This document shows positions 16,578 to 24,773 of a DNA stretch of 43,294 nucleotides, piece by piece. Under the pieces are notes generated by a model. That model had not been told where the DNA came from. It saw only the letters and a list, made by a program, of their open reading frames with translations, and made no database searches. Each line of letters opens with the position of its first letter. Within the stretch, counting starts at the first letter, position 1. The position numbers and the translations under genes are program-made. The stretch is from Elusimicrobiales bacterium (lineage in GTDB: Bacteria > Elusimicrobiota > Elusimicrobia > Elusimicrobiales > Elusimicrobiaceae): contig JBAZJT010000018.1 in the NCBI GenBank assembly GCA_041651175.1, forward strand, positions 1 to 43,294. Direction: 5' to 3'.

Positions 16578-17744
16578 TCAATGGCAATCTCCGGCGGCGA
16601 TTCCTTTCGGATGTGCGGCGGTTTCTCCGGTGTTTCTGCCCAAAATCATAAGCACGGCTATCACCCCGAATATCAGCGCGCTTTGAGCCACCAGCAGCAC
16701 GGTTCCCAGGCTTGTGCCGGTGTAGTGCATGGTCCAGGCTCCCAGACCCAGCATTACGTTGACAATGATTATAAAGGACGCCGCCTGAGGCACCGTCATG
16801 CCCAGATGTATAAGCCGGTGGTGGAAATGGTCCCTGCCCACGAATTCCAGCCATTGGCGCACGGTTTTCACGTCGCCGCGGCGCATGCGCGCCGCCGTTA
16901 TATAGATAAGGTCAAATATCGGCACGCCAAGTATGAGAAGCGGCGTGCCGAACGCCACAAGCGGATTGTCCGTCGCCCAGCCGCCGTAAACCGCAAAACA
17001 CGCCAGCATGAAGCCTATGAAGGCGGAGCCGCAGTCCCCCAGAAACATGCTGGCCGGGTGCCAGTTGACCCGCATAAATCCGGCGCAAGCGCCGAAAAGC
17101 GCAGCGGACATGAAAGCCAGCTCCATCTGATTCGTTCCCCAGGCCACTATTATGAAAAACAGCGAGCATACCATTCCCAGGCCTGAGGCCAGGCCGTCTA
17201 TCCCGTCCAGAAAGTTGAAGGCATTGGTGATGCCGATAATCCACACCACGGTGAACGCGCAGGACACCGCCCTGCCGGCGGGAGTCGTCCCGGGAAAATT
17301 AAAACCCATGCCGGAACAGACCACGATAAGCGATGCCGCAGCCTGCCCCGCAAGCCTCGCGTATGCCGAAAGCCCGCGCGCGTCGTCCGCCGCGCTGAGA
17401 AGGAATACTAGCGTTCCGGCGGCGGCTATGCTCCAGCCCCTGCCGGTGAAATACTGGCTTCGCCACAGCGCGAACATGAAAGCCGCAAACACCGCCAGCC
17501 CGCCCAGCCGCGGCGTGGGCGCGGCATGAATTTTGCGCGGCGCCGGCATGTCTATCGCGCCCAGCCGCCTTGCCGACCATTCCGCCGCCGGCAGCAGCAG
17601 CCCGGCGAACAGAAACGCAATGCCGGCCACATAAAGCCAGCGCAGGCCTGTCAGCCAGGTCCAGGCGGAAATTCCTCCGGGCGGCAGTGTTGTCAGCAGC
17701 AGCGCCAGCCAGGCGATGGTGAATATTTTCGTGTCGCGCGTCAT
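16578..17744 (-). CDS. WecA/MraY-family undecaprenyl-phosphate phosphoglycosyltransferase
   Basis: 388 aa from the ATG at 17744, with about ten membrane segments. The landmark cytoplasmic loops are present in order: 'PRKIHAAPTPRLGGL', 'DDARGL' (Mg-binding Asp pair), 'NAFNFLDGIDGLASG', 'FLGDCGSAFIGF' and the late 'GRDHFHHRL' carbohydrate loop. Family enzymes move a sugar-1-phosphate from a UDP-sugar to undecaprenyl phosphate, the first step of O-antigen or exopolysaccharide units. The 'GRDHFHHRL' loop favours a WecA-type over an MraY-type enzyme. Its start overlaps the PIG-L stop by ATGA. A start at 17849 would add 35 unconserved residues and is rejected. Confidence 0.92.
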   Translation of the reverse strand: MTRDTKIFTIAWLALLLTTLPPGGISAWTWLTGLRWLYVAGIAFLFAGLLLPAAEWSARRLGAIDMPAPRKIHAAPTPRLGGLAVFAAFMFALWRSQYFTGRGWSIAAAGTLVFLLSAADDARGLSAYARLAGQAAASLIVVCSGMGFNFPGTTPAGRAVSCAFTVVWIIGITNAFNFLDGIDGLASGLGMVCSLFFIIVAWGTNQMELAFMSAALFGACAGFMRVNWHPASMFLGDCGSAFIGFMLACFAVYGGWATDNPLVAFGTPLLILGVPIFDLIYITAARMRRGDVKTVRQWLEFVGRDHFHHRLIHLGMTVPQAASFIIIVNVMLGLGAWTMHYTGTSLGTVLLVAQSALIFGVIAVLMILGRNTGETAAHPKGIAAGDCH

Positions 17745-18355
17745 CTTATCGGAAGCGACAGGCGCTGCGGCATGAAACCCTCCGCGTATTTGACGCGGTA
17801 CTGCCCGCCGCGGAACACCGCTGCGCTTTTCGCGGCCTCCAGTATGCACAGGCCGGGGATGTTGGTTTTTTCCAGCTGGGAACGATGGCAGCCAAGCAGC
17901 TCGAATTTTTTGTCTATCACGGGACCTATGTCCGAAAACACCGTCGGCACGAAGTTTATGCTGGTGGGCCCCTCAAAAAACAGTATGTCGCGCTCGTTGC
18001 GGGCGGCAGTCATCACCGCGCGCGAGACCGCGCAATGGTCCTGATGTGTGTCCTCGTAAAAATGGGTGAAAATCATTCCGGGGCAGGTTTTGCGCAGACA
18101 ATCCTCTATCGCGCTTATCAGGGCCCGCTCTCCGGGCAATTCGGTGTCCCTGAAACCGGCCCGGATAAGCCGCGCTCCAATCAGGCGCGCGGCGGCGGCC
18201 TGTTCAACGCGCCGCAGCGCCGCGGCGCCGCCGCGCCCGCCGTCGGTCAGGACAAGCAGGGTTATTCTGCAGCCGGGGCCCGCCATTTTGCAGAGCGTTC
18301 CCCCGCAGCCGAACTCTATGTCGTCAGGGTGCGCGCCTATGCAGAGTATGTTCAT
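17741..18355 (-). CDS. PIG-L/LmbE-family deacetylase
   Basis: 204 aa beginning 'MNILCIGAHPDDIEFGCGGT', the metal-binding AHPDD-E motif, with the third ligand region 'HQDHCAVSRA' at about residues 104-113. Family members remove acetyl groups from N-acetylglucosamine-type sugars on lipid or nucleotide carriers, using zinc. It lies between the WecA-like gene and the AAA ATPase gene with four-base overlaps on both sides, so it probably deacetylates the first sugar of the glycan built by this locus. No signal peptide is seen, so it acts in the cytoplasm. Confidence 0.9.
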   Translation of the reverse strand: MNILCIGAHPDDIEFGCGGTLCKMAGPGCRITLLVLTDGGRGGAAALRRVEQAAAARLIGARLIRAGFRDTELPGERALISAIEDCLRKTCPGMIFTHFYEDTHQDHCAVSRAVMTAARNERDILFFEGPTSINFVPTVFSDIGPVIDKKFELLGCHRSQLEKTNIPGLCILEAAKSAAVFRGGQYRVKYAEGFMPQRLSLPIR

Positions 18356-19155
18356 TTCGGCGAAGCCTCCTCGGAGCAGTCCGCAAGCAGCGCTTCCGTT
18401 ATCGTTTTTGCGCCGGACATGGAGGCATTCAGCAGCGCCAGATGGCAGATATTGTTGATGCTGCGCGGAATGCCGCCGCTCATTCGCGCGATGGCCGCGA
18501 TATTATCTTCCGAAAATATGTTCTGATCGCCGCCGGCGTAAATGAGCCGTCCGCGTATATAGTGGCCCGTCCCCTCCTGCGAAAGCGGCACGAGGCCGCA
18601 TTTTATGGCGACGCGCTGGTTGAGCTGCTTGTTGCGCTCCACCATTTCCCACAATTCGTTCTGTCCGGAGAATATAAGTGTCAGCAGATAGTCGCTGTCG
18701 GTCTGGAAATTCAGCAGCAGGCGCAGTTCTTCAAAAATATCAATGTCATTTATGGAATGCGCCTCGTCCACCATGATGACGCAATGCCTGCCCTCCTCCG
18801 CCGAGGAGGAAAGTTCGTTTTCCAGTCTCGCCAGCACATCGTATTTGGAGGAAGGCGGTTCCTCTTCCGTGAAACCGTGCAGAATGGCGCGTAGTATATC
18901 CAGCGCGGACAGGCGCGGATTGTTCACGAAAGCGAATTTGCAGCCTTTAGGCTCAAGCTCAAAGCGCAGCCTGCGCAGCACCAGCGTTTTGCCGCAGCCG
19001 TAGGTGCCGGCCATCAGGGCGCAGGCCCTTTTCTCCTGCACGGCGTACATCAGCCGGGACAGGGCTTCTATATGCTTTTCCGAGGCTATGAAATTGCGCG
19101 GGTCCGGCGTATTCTCAAAAGGCAGAAGCTTGAGCCCCCAGAATTTTTCGTACAT
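18352..19155 (-). CDS. ExeA/XrtA-associated-type AAA ATPase
   Basis: 267 aa. It starts 'MYEKFWGLKLLPFENTPDPR', the standard opening of ExeA/GspA-like and exosortase-associated ATPases. Walker A is 'GTYGCGKT' and Walker B 'CVIMVDEAHSI'; 'GGIPRSINNICHLAL' is the sensor-2 region. Homologues energise peptidoglycan passage of secretion machines or sit in exosortase-linked exopolysaccharide loci. The operon order ATPase, PIG-L, WecA matches the second setting, but no exosortase is in the window. A TATAAT box lies nine bases upstream of the ATG, so the message may be leaderless. Confidence 0.85.
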   Translation of the reverse strand: MYEKFWGLKLLPFENTPDPRNFIASEKHIEALSRLMYAVQEKRACALMAGTYGCGKTLVLRRLRFELEPKGCKFAFVNNPRLSALDILRAILHGFTEEEPPSSKYDVLARLENELSSSAEEGRHCVIMVDEAHSINDIDIFEELRLLLNFQTDSDYLLTLIFSGQNELWEMVERNKQLNQRVAIKCGLVPLSQEGTGHYIRGRLIYAGGDQNIFSEDNIAAIARMSGGIPRSINNICHLALLNASMSGAKTITEALLADCSEEASPK

Positions 19156-19163
19156 AATAAGGG

Positions 19164-19169
19164 ATTATA
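19164..19169 (-). promoter_or_regulatory. -10 box for the AAA ATPase operon
   Basis: 'TATAAT' on the minus strand, with eight bases between it and the ATG at 19155. Transcription would start one or two bases before the ATG, giving a leaderless or nearly leaderless mRNA. I see no good -35 box. Confidence 0.5.
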
Positions 19170-19287
19170 CACATAAAATAGCGCGGCTGTGCGAAATAAA
19201 ACATATTAGTGTACATACCCTTAACGCATTATTGTCTGGTATTGGTGAAACTCATAGACTATATAAGGGCGATATTCCTGCGTGGCA

Positions 19288-19296
19288 TGTTATAAT
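19288..19296 (+). promoter_or_regulatory. Extended -10 promoter for the HD-GYP gene
   Basis: 'TGTTATAAT' is a perfect extended -10 (TGnTATAAT), 27 bases before the HD-GYP start, with Shine-Dalgarno 'GGAGCAGG' in between. No clear -35 is needed for this promoter type. Confidence 0.6.
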
Positions 19297-19323
19297 CCGG
19301 GAAAAAGTCGTCTGGAGCAGGTT

Positions 19324-20424
19324 ATGAAATTCTCTTCCTTGTACAACAGGGACAATGACAGCGGCGGGACGAAATCGAATGACAACGTCGCGAGGGCTTC
19401 AGGCGAGTCCAAATCCCTGCCGTCCGGACGTCCGTCCGCACCGGCGAAGCCGTCCTCGTTTGTGTGCGCGGAGACGGCTGAAAAGACTGCGGCGCACGCT
19501 GTCTACGCGCTGCTGCTGGACCGTGTCGCGCAGTTGCTTTACGCCAGCGCGGGGAAGCAGCCGCTGTCCCTGAATTCGCATGACGCCGTTTTCTGCGAGT
19601 TGATGAACGTCCTGTCCGCCGGGAATCCGTATCTGCTTGTGCTGACGCTGAAGTATCCCTCGGTGCGTCCGTTCCTGCCATACCATATTGTGAACGCAGT
19701 CATTCTGGCGTGCCATCTGGGCATGAAGCTTAAACTTGCGGAGCAGGACCTTAAAGTGCTGTTTTTCACCACAATGCTCCATGATGTGGGAATGACGCGG
19801 GTAAGCCACCTTGCCAACGAACCGCGCGCGCTTACCACCGCGGAATACGAGGAAATCAAAACCCATGTGGTCTACAGCATGGAAGTAGTGAAGGCGCTGC
19901 TGGCCGAGAATCCCTGGCTGATGGAAAGCGTGCTTCAGGAGATTATCTACGTTCACGAGCGCATTGACGGGCTCGGCTATCCCCGCGGTTTCACCAAGGA
20001 AAAAATCAGAACCCTGGGCCAAATCATAGCGGTTACCGACACCTACGAGGCCATGTGCCATGAACGGCCCTGGCGCAAGCCGCTGCTGCCGCAGGACGTA
20101 ACCCGCCATATAATCAAAGGTAGCGGAACGCAGTTCAGGCCGGATATAGTGAAATCGGTGACGGAGACATTTACGATATTCCCGCCCGGCTCATGGGTTG
20201 AGCTTTCCTCCGGCGACATCGGACATGTTATGGACACCAACGCCGGATATCTGACACGTCCCAAGGTATTCATAACCAAAAGCTCCACTGCGGGCTGCTC
20301 GGTGATAGACTTGCTGGGCAATCCGCTACTGCACATAGTCAGGCAGCTTCCGTATCTAGAGAGAAACGACGCCTCGCCCGTAGCTTTCAAATATCCTCCG
20401 GCAGGCGCGCAGCAGGACGTTTAG
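19324..20424 (+). CDS. HD-GYP domain protein, probable c-di-GMP phosphodiesterase
   Basis: 366 aa from the ATG at 19324, which has a Shine-Dalgarno 'GGAGCAGG'. The first 50 residues are polar and low-complexity. The HD domain has 'TTMLHDVGMTR' (metal-binding HD) and 'EIKTHVVYSM', and the GYP part reads 'YVHERIDGLGYPRGF', matching the HD-GYP consensus HERxDGxGYP. 'VTDTYEAMCHERPWR' gives the last metal-ligand block (DxxxA). The C-terminal 80 residues resemble a small beta domain. It should hydrolyse cyclic di-GMP and so link second-messenger state to surface-glycan or other functions. Its last 69 bases overlap the end of the convergent nucleotidyltransferase gene. Confidence 0.88.
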   Translation: MKFSSLYNRDNDSGGTKSNDNVARASGESKSLPSGRPSAPAKPSSFVCAETAEKTAAHAVYALLLDRVAQLLYASAGKQPLSLNSHDAVFCELMNVLSAGNPYLLVLTLKYPSVRPFLPYHIVNAVILACHLGMKLKLAEQDLKVLFFTTMLHDVGMTRVSHLANEPRALTTAEYEEIKTHVVYSMEVVKALLAENPWLMESVLQEIIYVHERIDGLGYPRGFTKEKIRTLGQIIAVTDTYEAMCHERPWRKPLLPQDVTRHIIKGSGTQFRPDIVKSVTETFTIFPPGSWVELSSGDIGHVMDTNAGYLTRPKVFITKSSTAGCSVIDLLGNPLLHIVRQLPYLERNDASPVAFKYPPAGAQQDV

Positions 20425-21210
20425 CGGCCTGGCGACCCGGCGCAGGACGGGGGATGCTTTCATTTTCTCTTCCAGGACATGCGCGGGGGGAAAGGCCGCG
20501 CGCCAGACAAGCGCCGGTTTATAAGCTGCGGGAAGAATATACTCGTACATAACGCCGCCGTCGCCGCGCGCCGCGCGCAGGAAAAGCGCCAGCATAGGCC
20601 GCTGAAGCGGCGCAAGCGCGAATTTGTCCGCCATTTCCGGCGGAGCCGGCGTTTTGCCGCAGGCGATTGCCGACGCCGCCAGCGCCTTCATTCCGAACTC
20701 CGCCGCGCGGAGGCGGAATTTTTCCCAGTTGAAATCCTTTGCCGCTATAAACGCGAAATCCCTGCGCGCCCGGGGCGGAAACCCGCCCTGGTGCAGCATG
20801 GCGTGCGCGACGACATGCAAAGCCATGTCCTCCGCAGAGGGAACAAGCAGCCGCCCGTTTTCGCTTTCAGCCCATTGCGCCTCCGCGCGCAGCGCGGCGT
20901 AATCCGCGTGCCAGAGTTCCGTATGCAGATCCGCTATGGCACGGCCTTTGCCGTAAGCCTGAAACACCCCGTCCAGTTTCCGGTAACCCAGCCGGGCCAG
21001 CGCGCGGCGCGCCGCGGTCCTGTTCTCCGGGCTTACAATGACGTCTAAATCGCTCATGGTGCGCTCGTGCGGCCCGCACATTCCGCGCGCCAGCAGAGCC
21101 GCGCCCTTGAGAAAAATAACATCAAAACCGCCGCGCGCGCACTCGCGCGACAGCAAATCCGCCTCCCGCATAAGCAGGATATTGCGGGCGGCGGTGTTAT
21201 AGTCTGTCAT
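20356..21210 (-). CDS. Nucleotidyltransferase-fold protein (NTP_transf_5-like) of the RiPP operon
   Basis: 284 aa from the ATG at 21210. The motif 'FLKGAALLARG...ERTMSDLDVIV' is the short nucleotidyltransferase signature of the NTP_transf_5 family, with the two metal-binding Asp residues in 'DLD'. The region around 'AEDMALHVVAHAMLHQG' also fits this family. Related proteins occur in modified-peptide clusters next to HPr-kinase-like genes, including paeninodin-type lasso clusters, where they are tailoring candidates. It is last in the operon and overlaps the ABC transporter gene by 14 bases. Its substrate (peptide, phosphopeptide or other) is unknown. A start at 21273 adds 21 unconserved residues. 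Confidence 0.75.
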   Translation of the reverse strand: MTDYNTAARNILLMREADLLSRECARGGFDVIFLKGAALLARGMCGPHERTMSDLDVIVSPENRTAARRALARLGYRKLDGVFQAYGKGRAIADLHTELWHADYAALRAEAQWAESENGRLLVPSAEDMALHVVAHAMLHQGGFPPRARRDFAFIAAKDFNWEKFRLRAAEFGMKALAASAIACGKTPAPPEMADKFALAPLQRPMLALFLRAARGDGGVMYEYILPAAYKPALVWRAAFPPAHVLEEKMKASPVLRRVARPLNVLLRACRRIFESYGRGVVSL

Positions 21211-22897
21211 CTTTTTTGGCGAAAGAGGCGGTGAATTCGCGGTTTTTTGAAAGCGCGGCGAAACAGGAGACAACTGCCGCTCCGTCTTTAAGCCACAGCA
21301 CGGAGTCTGAAAGCGCGGCCGCGCTCATGCGGTGGGATATTACAAGCAGCCCCATGCCGGGATAGCCGGCGCGGATTGCGCGCATGATTTCAATCTCAAG
21401 CGGCTCCTCCAGCGAAGAGAGCGCCTCGTCCATCACAAGCAGCGCGGGTTTTGCTGCCAGCGCGCGCGCCAGCGCGACCCGCTGCCTCTGCCCGCGGGAA
21501 AGCCGCGAGCCGGCTTCGCCGGCTGCCGTATTGTATCCCTGCGGAAGCGTTTCCGCCAACACCGCGACTGCGGCGGTGGCGCATGCCAGAGGCGCGTTCG
21601 CGGCATCCGCGCCGCAGCAGAGAATATTCTCCATTATGGTTCCGTCGCAAAGCATGGGGTCCTGCAGCGCGGCGGAAATGTGTTCAGACGGGATGAGCCC
21701 GCATATATCCTCTCCGCCCAGCGTTACAACTCCGGCGCGCGGCTTGTAAAGCCCCAGCGCCAGGAGCGCCAACGTGGTCTTCCCCGCGCCGGAGACACCC
21801 GCCACCGCCAAATGCCCGCCTTCCGGCAGGCTGAAGCTGATTTCGCGCAGCACATCTGCTCCGTCGTAGCCGAAGGCGACCCGTTCAAAGCACAGCGCGC
21901 CTCCGGAGGGGTGCGGGCGCGGCCCATCCGTGCGGCGCGGCTGGCCGGATAATTTATCAAGCCGGCGGCAGGCGGCGGCGCCCTCCGCTGTTTCGGCGGA
22001 CAGGGCGGCGGCCTCGCCCTGGGCTGAGATAAGCTGCGCCGTATAGGCCATCACCGCGGCCAGCTGCCCGGCGGAAAGGCCGCCTTTTGCCACCAGCCAC
22101 ATCCCCGTCAGCGAGACCGCGCCGAATGCGCATTTCACCGCCAGATTGAGCGAAACCTGGCGTTTTATGCGCGACAGAGCGAGAGCGCGCTCGGCCCGCA
22201 GATACCGCGCCGTTTTCAGGGCAAAACGGTTCGCCTCGCGCCTTTCCGCGCCGAAAACCTTGACCGCCAGCATTCGCGGCAGCGTTTCCTGAAGGCAGGA
22301 ATAAACCGCCATGTGCGTTTGGTCCCGCAGAAGTATGGCGTCGTCCGCCGCCCTGCGCCACAGGCGCGAATGCGCGTAAACCAGCAGAGAGGCCGCAGCG
22401 CCCGCCGCCGCCAGCCGCCATTCCATGACGGCCACTATCAGAAATGTAAAAGCCAGCCGTGCCGCCAGCAGCAGCGCGGCGCGCGGGACTTCCGTCGCAA
22501 AGACAACCGCCGCGTCCGCATCGTTGAGCAGCGAGAATGCGCCGTCGCCGGATTTATGGCGGCGCAGCCAGTCCAGGCTCTGGCAGTAGAAGCCGCGCGC
22601 GAACTTGAGATGCAGCCGCAGCGCCGCTGCGCCGGAGAGTTTTTCCTGCGTCCATTCCCGCATGGCGGAGGCCAGTTCGGCAAGCAAAAAAATCAGCGCG
22701 CCGGCGACGCCCACCGCCAGAAACGTTCTCATGCTTTGCGGCAGCAGGGCCTTGTCAACGAACACTTCAAGCAGGTACGGCTTTACAAGCCCCAGCCCCA
22801 GCTCCAGCGCCGAAAAAGCCAGCACGGCGGCAAACGCGCGCCCGGAGGGCATGGCGTAGCCCATGAAACGCAGCAGCAGATTCAGCCTTTCGCGCAC
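21197..22897 (-). CDS. ABC exporter with fused membrane and ATPase domains
   Basis: 566 aa. Residues 1-310 contain about six membrane segments (type I exporter fold). The ATPase domain has Walker A 'GVSGAGKTT', signature 'LSRGQRQRVALARAL', Walker B 'ALLVMDEALSSLEE' and H-loop 'VISHR'. There is no N-terminal C39 peptidase domain, so leader removal must be done elsewhere. Start is GTG at 22897 with 'GGAGG' five bases upstream, overlapping the preceding radical SAM gene by 16 bases. Within this operon it is the obvious candidate for exporting the modified peptide. Confidence 0.88.
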   Translation of the reverse strand: MRERLNLLLRFMGYAMPSGRAFAAVLAFSALELGLGLVKPYLLEVFVDKALLPQSMRTFLAVGVAGALIFLLAELASAMREWTQEKLSGAAALRLHLKFARGFYCQSLDWLRRHKSGDGAFSLLNDADAAVVFATEVPRAALLLAARLAFTFLIVAVMEWRLAAAGAAASLLVYAHSRLWRRAADDAILLRDQTHMAVYSCLQETLPRMLAVKVFGAERREANRFALKTARYLRAERALALSRIKRQVSLNLAVKCAFGAVSLTGMWLVAKGGLSAGQLAAVMAYTAQLISAQGEAAALSAETAEGAAACRRLDKLSGQPRRTDGPRPHPSGGALCFERVAFGYDGADVLREISFSLPEGGHLAVAGVSGAGKTTLALLALGLYKPRAGVVTLGGEDICGLIPSEHISAALQDPMLCDGTIMENILCCGADAANAPLACATAAVAVLAETLPQGYNTAAGEAGSRLSRGQRQRVALARALAAKPALLVMDEALSSLEEPLEIEIMRAIRAGYPGMGLLVISHRMSAAALSDSVLWLKDGAAVVSCFAALSKNREFTASFAKKDDRL

Positions 22898-23877
22898 AAT
22901 GCCTCCGCGGAGCGGCAGCAGTAGTCAACGGGTTTCTGCGGCGAACCCGTCTCCAGAATTGCCATTCCCGGACACCACATGCATTCATTTCTCATGCGGC
23001 AGACGGAACAGGGGGAGGGCAGCCTGTCAAGGCGGCGTGCCGCCGCCAGCAGAATTTTTCTGCAATGCGCCACTCCGCGCTTTAGCAGGCTTGAGGCGGG
23101 TTTGCGGATGAAGCCGCACAGGAACATCTCGCCGCGCGGATTGAGATGGATGGAATTGCACGCTGCCGCCGCGCATCGGAACAGCCCGCCGCCGCGCCGC
23201 AGGCGCGGCGGCCCGGGGTTGCCGCGCTCAAGACAGGCAAGCTGCTCCGGCGAAAGCCTCAGCCTGCAGGGGGACAGGCTGCCATCCAGTCCCGGAAACA
23301 GTTTTACCGACGGATTGTAACGCAGGCCCAGGGCTTGCGCATACCGTTTTATTTCCCGCCGCGCGGCAAAATTCTCCGACATAAGCTGCGTTTTCAGTTT
23401 AACGGCAATCCCCGCCGCCAGCGCGCGCCTTATTCCGGCGTCAACCGCGCGGAACGCGCCGGGCGTTCCGGCCAGCCTGTCAAAAAGCTCCGGTTCCGCG
23501 GCGTTGACAGTGATTTCAAGCGCAAACGGCGGTCGTTTTGCCAGCCGTTTCACCGTTTCCGGCGCAAGCAGCGTGCCGCTTGTGAATATCGTTATTATAA
23601 ACCCCAGCGATTTCGCGTAATCGTATATTTCCGGGAAATCCGGCCTTGACAGCGGATCTCCTCCGGTGAGGCAGAGCCACAAAACCCCGGCGGCGGCAAG
23701 CTTGTCCAGACATTGCCGGACCTCTGCGGGATTCATGCCTGCTTCACCCGCAAAACAGGAGCAGTAGCAGTGCGCGCATTTGAGCGGGCAGCGGTATGTG
23801 AGTTCAAACTGGCAGGCAGGCGCTTCCCCGCGCAAATGCGCGGCGAGGCTGAATTTGCGGTATGCAATCTCTCTCAT
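22882..23877 (-). CDS. Radical SAM/SPASM peptide-modifying enzyme C
   Basis: 331 aa. The radical SAM cluster motif is Cys30, Cys34, Cys37 in 'CPLKCAHC', with 'LTGGDPL' downstream for SAM binding. The C-terminal SPASM region has 'AACNSIHLNPRGEMFLCGF' and 'CSVCRMRNECMWCP' ending with 'YCC', Cys ligands for auxiliary Fe-S clusters. This architecture is typical of enzymes that cross-link or epimerise ribosomal peptides. It resembles enzyme A of the same operon in the pre-motif text ('CQFELTYRC' versus 'CQLELTYRC') and at the C-terminus. Its ATG overlaps the HPr-kinase-like stop (ATGA). The reaction cannot be told from sequence. Confidence 0.88.
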   Translation of the reverse strand: MREIAYRKFSLAAHLRGEAPACQFELTYRCPLKCAHCYCSCFAGEAGMNPAEVRQCLDKLAAAGVLWLCLTGGDPLSRPDFPEIYDYAKSLGFIITIFTSGTLLAPETVKRLAKRPPFALEITVNAAEPELFDRLAGTPGAFRAVDAGIRRALAAGIAVKLKTQLMSENFAARREIKRYAQALGLRYNPSVKLFPGLDGSLSPCRLRLSPEQLACLERGNPGPPRLRRGGGLFRCAAAACNSIHLNPRGEMFLCGFIRKPASSLLKRGVAHCRKILLAAARRLDRLPSPCSVCRMRNECMWCPGMAILETGSPQKPVDYCCRSAEALCAKG

Positions 23878-24773
23878 AATCCGCGGATAAAATCCAGGGC
23901 TTTCCGTCTTGGGGCGAAATGCAGCGCGAACGCGCGGACCGCTCCGGACAATTTCTGCATGAAGCCCAGCTGGTTTTCCTGAAGCCGCCTGTCCCAGAAA
24001 ACCGGAAACAGCGCGGGGTATAGCCGCATAAACGTTTCCGGGGCGGAGAGAGGGACCGCATATTCGGTTCTCCCGTGCCGTATGAAAAACAGCGATGATA
24101 TTTTGACAGGCCGGGTGTATTGCGCCGTGTAATCGAAAAAATCACCGTGCCAGGGGGATGAGTGCATCTCAAACCCGGCGCGCGCGCGGCGGATTATTAC
24201 CCTGTCGTCGTTAATCGCCAGCGCGCCGGCGGCATGCCACAGCCGCGATATGGTGCTCTTGCCAGCGCCGGACTCTCCGGGAAAGACAAAGCCGCGCGCC
24301 CCGTCCCGGACTCCCGCGGCGTGTATTATTATGCCGCTGCCCCTTTCGGCCATGTAATGCACCATAAGCACCTGGAGAAAATCGTAAACTATGTCCTGCG
24401 CCAGCCAGCCATTGCAGCCCGGTGCAGCCTTAAGATATGCGGATACTCTGTTGAACCCGCGGTTTATGAAGTATATCTGCCTTTTGCCTTTCAGAGGGCA
24501 TTGATAAACATAGCCCGCCCCGCGCCGGAACAGCCGCCAGTTGGGGTTATTGTCGCCGGGATGCAGCACGTTGAAAAGCGGCTTTGAGCGCGGCGGAGAC
24601 GGCAGCGCGCGTACCGGGATAACCCGTATCTCTATATCGGGACTGCGCGCGGTTGTTATGAAATCGGCAAGACGTTCCGTCCCGCCTGAGACGCTGCTGG
24701 TTTCTTCCGACAGCGGAAACCGGCTTGAAAGCCTTGTGACAATCCCCGCTATTTTCAGAAACAGTTCATTCAT
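23874..24773 (-). CDS. HPr-kinase-like (HprK/PEPCK fold) protein of the RiPP operon
   Basis: 299 aa from the ATG at 24773. 'IIIHAAGV' then Walker A 'GESGAGKST' (residues 166-174) then 'AINDDRVIIRR' is the HprK-like kinase pattern seen in peptide-modification operons. It is not a housekeeping HPr kinase: the HPr-binding signature region is absent and there are about 130 extra N-terminal residues. In paeninodin-type lasso clusters a relative phosphorylates the C-terminal serine of the precursor; here the precursor ends in Ser-Ser. The start overlaps the stop of enzyme B by eight bases. The longer frame starting at 24875 is less likely. Confidence 0.8.
   Translation of the reverse strand: MNELFLKIAGIVTRLSSRFPLSEETSSVSGGTERLADFITTARSPDIEIRVIPVRALPSPPRSKPLFNVLHPGDNNPNWRLFRRGAGYVYQCPLKGKRQIYFINRGFNRVSAYLKAAPGCNGWLAQDIVYDFLQVLMVHYMAERGSGIIIHAAGVRDGARGFVFPGESGAGKSTISRLWHAAGALAINDDRVIIRRARAGFEMHSSPWHGDFFDYTAQYTRPVKISSLFFIRHGRTEYAVPLSAPETFMRLYPALFPVFWDRRLQENQLGFMQKLSGAVRAFALHFAPRRKALDFIRGL

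Noticed and set aside
23874..24773. Housekeeping HPr kinase/phosphorylase
   Set aside because: Position in the peptide operon, the extra N-terminal region and the lack of the HPr-binding signature argue against a sugar-uptake role.
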